64,000 nucleotides of DNA from Flavobacterium sediminis. GTDB taxonomy: Bacteria > Bacteroidota > Bacteroidia > Flavobacteriales > Flavobacteriaceae. Shown here piece after piece: positions 63,086-64,000 of this stretch (positions within the stretch are counted from its first letter, which is position 1; the number at the start of each line of letters is the position of its first letter). The notes under the pieces were generated by a model, which saw nothing but the letters and a program-made list of their open reading frames with translations, searched no databases and had not been told where the DNA came from. The stretch covers positions 744,001-808,000 of the forward strand of contig NZ_CP029463.1 of the NCBI RefSeq assembly GCF_003148385.1. The letters run 5' to 3'. The translations under genes and the position numbers were made by a program.

Positions 63086-64000
63086 TTATTCTTTATCTAA
63101 TTTATATTTGCTTAAATCCATTCCGAAGTTCAAACCTTTAGAAGCTACTAATTCGTCTAGCTCAGTTAAAGATTTTTTACCAAAATTACGGAATTTCATT
63201 AAGTCGTTTTTATTGAAAGAAACCAAGTCTCCTAATGTATCTACTTCAGCCGCTTTCAAACAATTTAATGCTCTTACAGACAAATCCATATCTACCAATT
63301 TAGTCTTTAACAACTGACGCATGTGTAAAGATTCTTCGTCGTATGATTCCGTTTGAGCAATTTCATCAGCCTCTAATGTAATTCTCTCATCAGAAAACAA
63401 CATAAAGTGGTGAATCAACGTTTTAGCTGCTTCAGTTAAAGCGTCTTTTGGATGAATTGATCCGTCGGTAACGATTTCAAAAACTAATTTTTCGTAGTCA
63501 GTTTTTTGCTCTACACGGTAGTTTTCAATTGAATATTTTACATTTTTTACCGGTGTATAGATAGAATCTGTAAAAATAGTTCCAATAGGCGCGTTTGCTT
63601 TTTTGTTTTCTTCAGCAGGAACATAACCTCTACCTTTTTCGATAGTAAGTTCCATGTTGATAGTTGTTTTACTATCTAAAGTACAAATTACTAAATCCGG
63701 ATTTAACACCTGGAAACCAGAGATGAATTTTTGAAAATCTCCAGCTGTAATTTGCTCTTTACCAGAAAGTGAAATTGAAACAGATTCATTATCAACGTCT
63801 TCAATTTGTCTTTTGAAACGTGCTTGCTTTAAGTTAAGGATAATTTCTGTAACATCTTCAACTACACCAGAAATTGTTGAGAATTCATGCTCAACTCCTT
63901 CAATTCTAACAGATGTAATTGCGTAACCTTCTAATGAAGAAAGTAAAACTCTTCTTAATGCATTACCAACAGTCAATCCGTATCCCGGTTCTAAAGGTCT
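63086..64000 (-). CDS. rpoA: RNA polymerase alpha subunit (5' end beyond window)
   Basis: 304 codons are visible; the frame stays open to the right edge, so the start and about 25 residues are missing. The assembly domain starts [20 protein letters not shown], just inside the edge. The alpha C-terminal domain ends the protein ([20 protein letters not shown], then [15 protein letters not shown]), which contacts upstream DNA and activators. It pairs with rplQ as in most bacteria. Confidence 0.98.
   Translation of the reverse strand, partial: RPLEPGYGLTVGNALRRVLLSSLEGYAITSVRIEGVEHEFSTISGVVEDVTEIILNLKQARFKRQIEDVDNESVSISLSGKEQITAGDFQKFISGFQVLNPDLVICTLDSKTTINMELTIEKGRGYVPAEENKKANAPIGTIFTDSIYTPVKNVKYSIENYRVEQKTDYEKLVFEIVTDGSIHPKDALTEAAKTLIHHFMLFSDERITLEADEIAQTESYDEESLHMRQLLKTKLVDMDLSVRALNCLKAAEVDTLGDLVSFNKNDLMKFRNFGKKSLTELDELVASKGLNFGMDLSKYKLDKE

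Overview
The window looks like a chromosomal segment of a member of the Flavobacteriaceae (Bacteroidota), close to Flavobacterium. The DNA is AT-rich. Many genes are preceded by the Bacteroidota -7 element TAnnTTTG and have no obvious Shine-Dalgarno sequence. The conserved block rpoA-rplQ-carA-eno-gltA lies at the right end, and a large secreted Ig/HYR-type repeat protein lies at the left end. The species cannot be named from this sequence alone.

Layout from left to right: (1) 1-3477 (-), N-terminal part of a large cell-surface repeat protein running off the left edge; 3689-5299 (+), a PAS sensor histidine kinase with no adjacent regulator. (2) 5324-20567 (-), a tightly packed operon with an ABC-2 polysaccharide exporter (Wzm/Wzt), a PLP sugar aminotransferase, a WbqC-family protein, two sulfotransferases, eight glycosyltransferases (one frameshifted), a sugar epimerase and a CatB-like O-acyltransferase. 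(3) 20756-21493 (+), a CpsB/YwqE-type PHP tyrosine phosphatase, convergent with a first Wza/Wzc pair (21509-24656). (4) 24685-33818 (-), a bacillosamine-type pathway (PglF/PglE/PglD-like, two phosphoglycosyl transferases, a PglA-like GT4) wrapped around a small acyl-synthesis cassette (SDR reductase, two ketoacyl synthase III homologues, ACP). (5) 33860-40498 (-), a Wzx/Wzy unit with GT2 and GT4 enzymes and a pyruvyl transferase. (6) 40545-44528 (-), a sulfate-activation module: cysN, cysD, cysC, a tandem DUF2061 membrane protein and cysQ. (7) 44532-51468 (-), UDP-uronate and UDP-GalNAc(A) precursor enzymes followed by a second Wzc/Wza pair. (8) 51546-64000, mostly housekeeping genes: recR, a sodium:solute symporter, a CoA-binding protein, marC, a cysH/DUF2061/Rrf2 cluster with a decayed cysD-cysN scar, two guanidino-modifying enzymes, gltA, eno, carA, rplQ and rpoA.

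How the genes may work together: the central 45 kb builds and exports at least two surface glycans, one by an ABC route and one by a Wzx/Wzy route. The sulfate module would make PAPS for the two sulfotransferases and remove the PAP by-product (CysQ). The genomic cysH has the Cys pairs of an iron-sulfur APS reductase, and beside it lie the dead remains of its own cysD and cysN. I infer that the intact cysND of the glycan locus now feeds both cysteine synthesis and glycan sulfation. The acyl cassette has two condensing enzymes, one reductase, one ACP and no dehydratase, which suits synthesis of a dihydroxylated short acyl chain for a 4-amino sugar.

No tRNA, rRNA, CRISPR array, insertion sequence or prophage gene was seen. 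No stretch longer than 300 bases lacks a gene.
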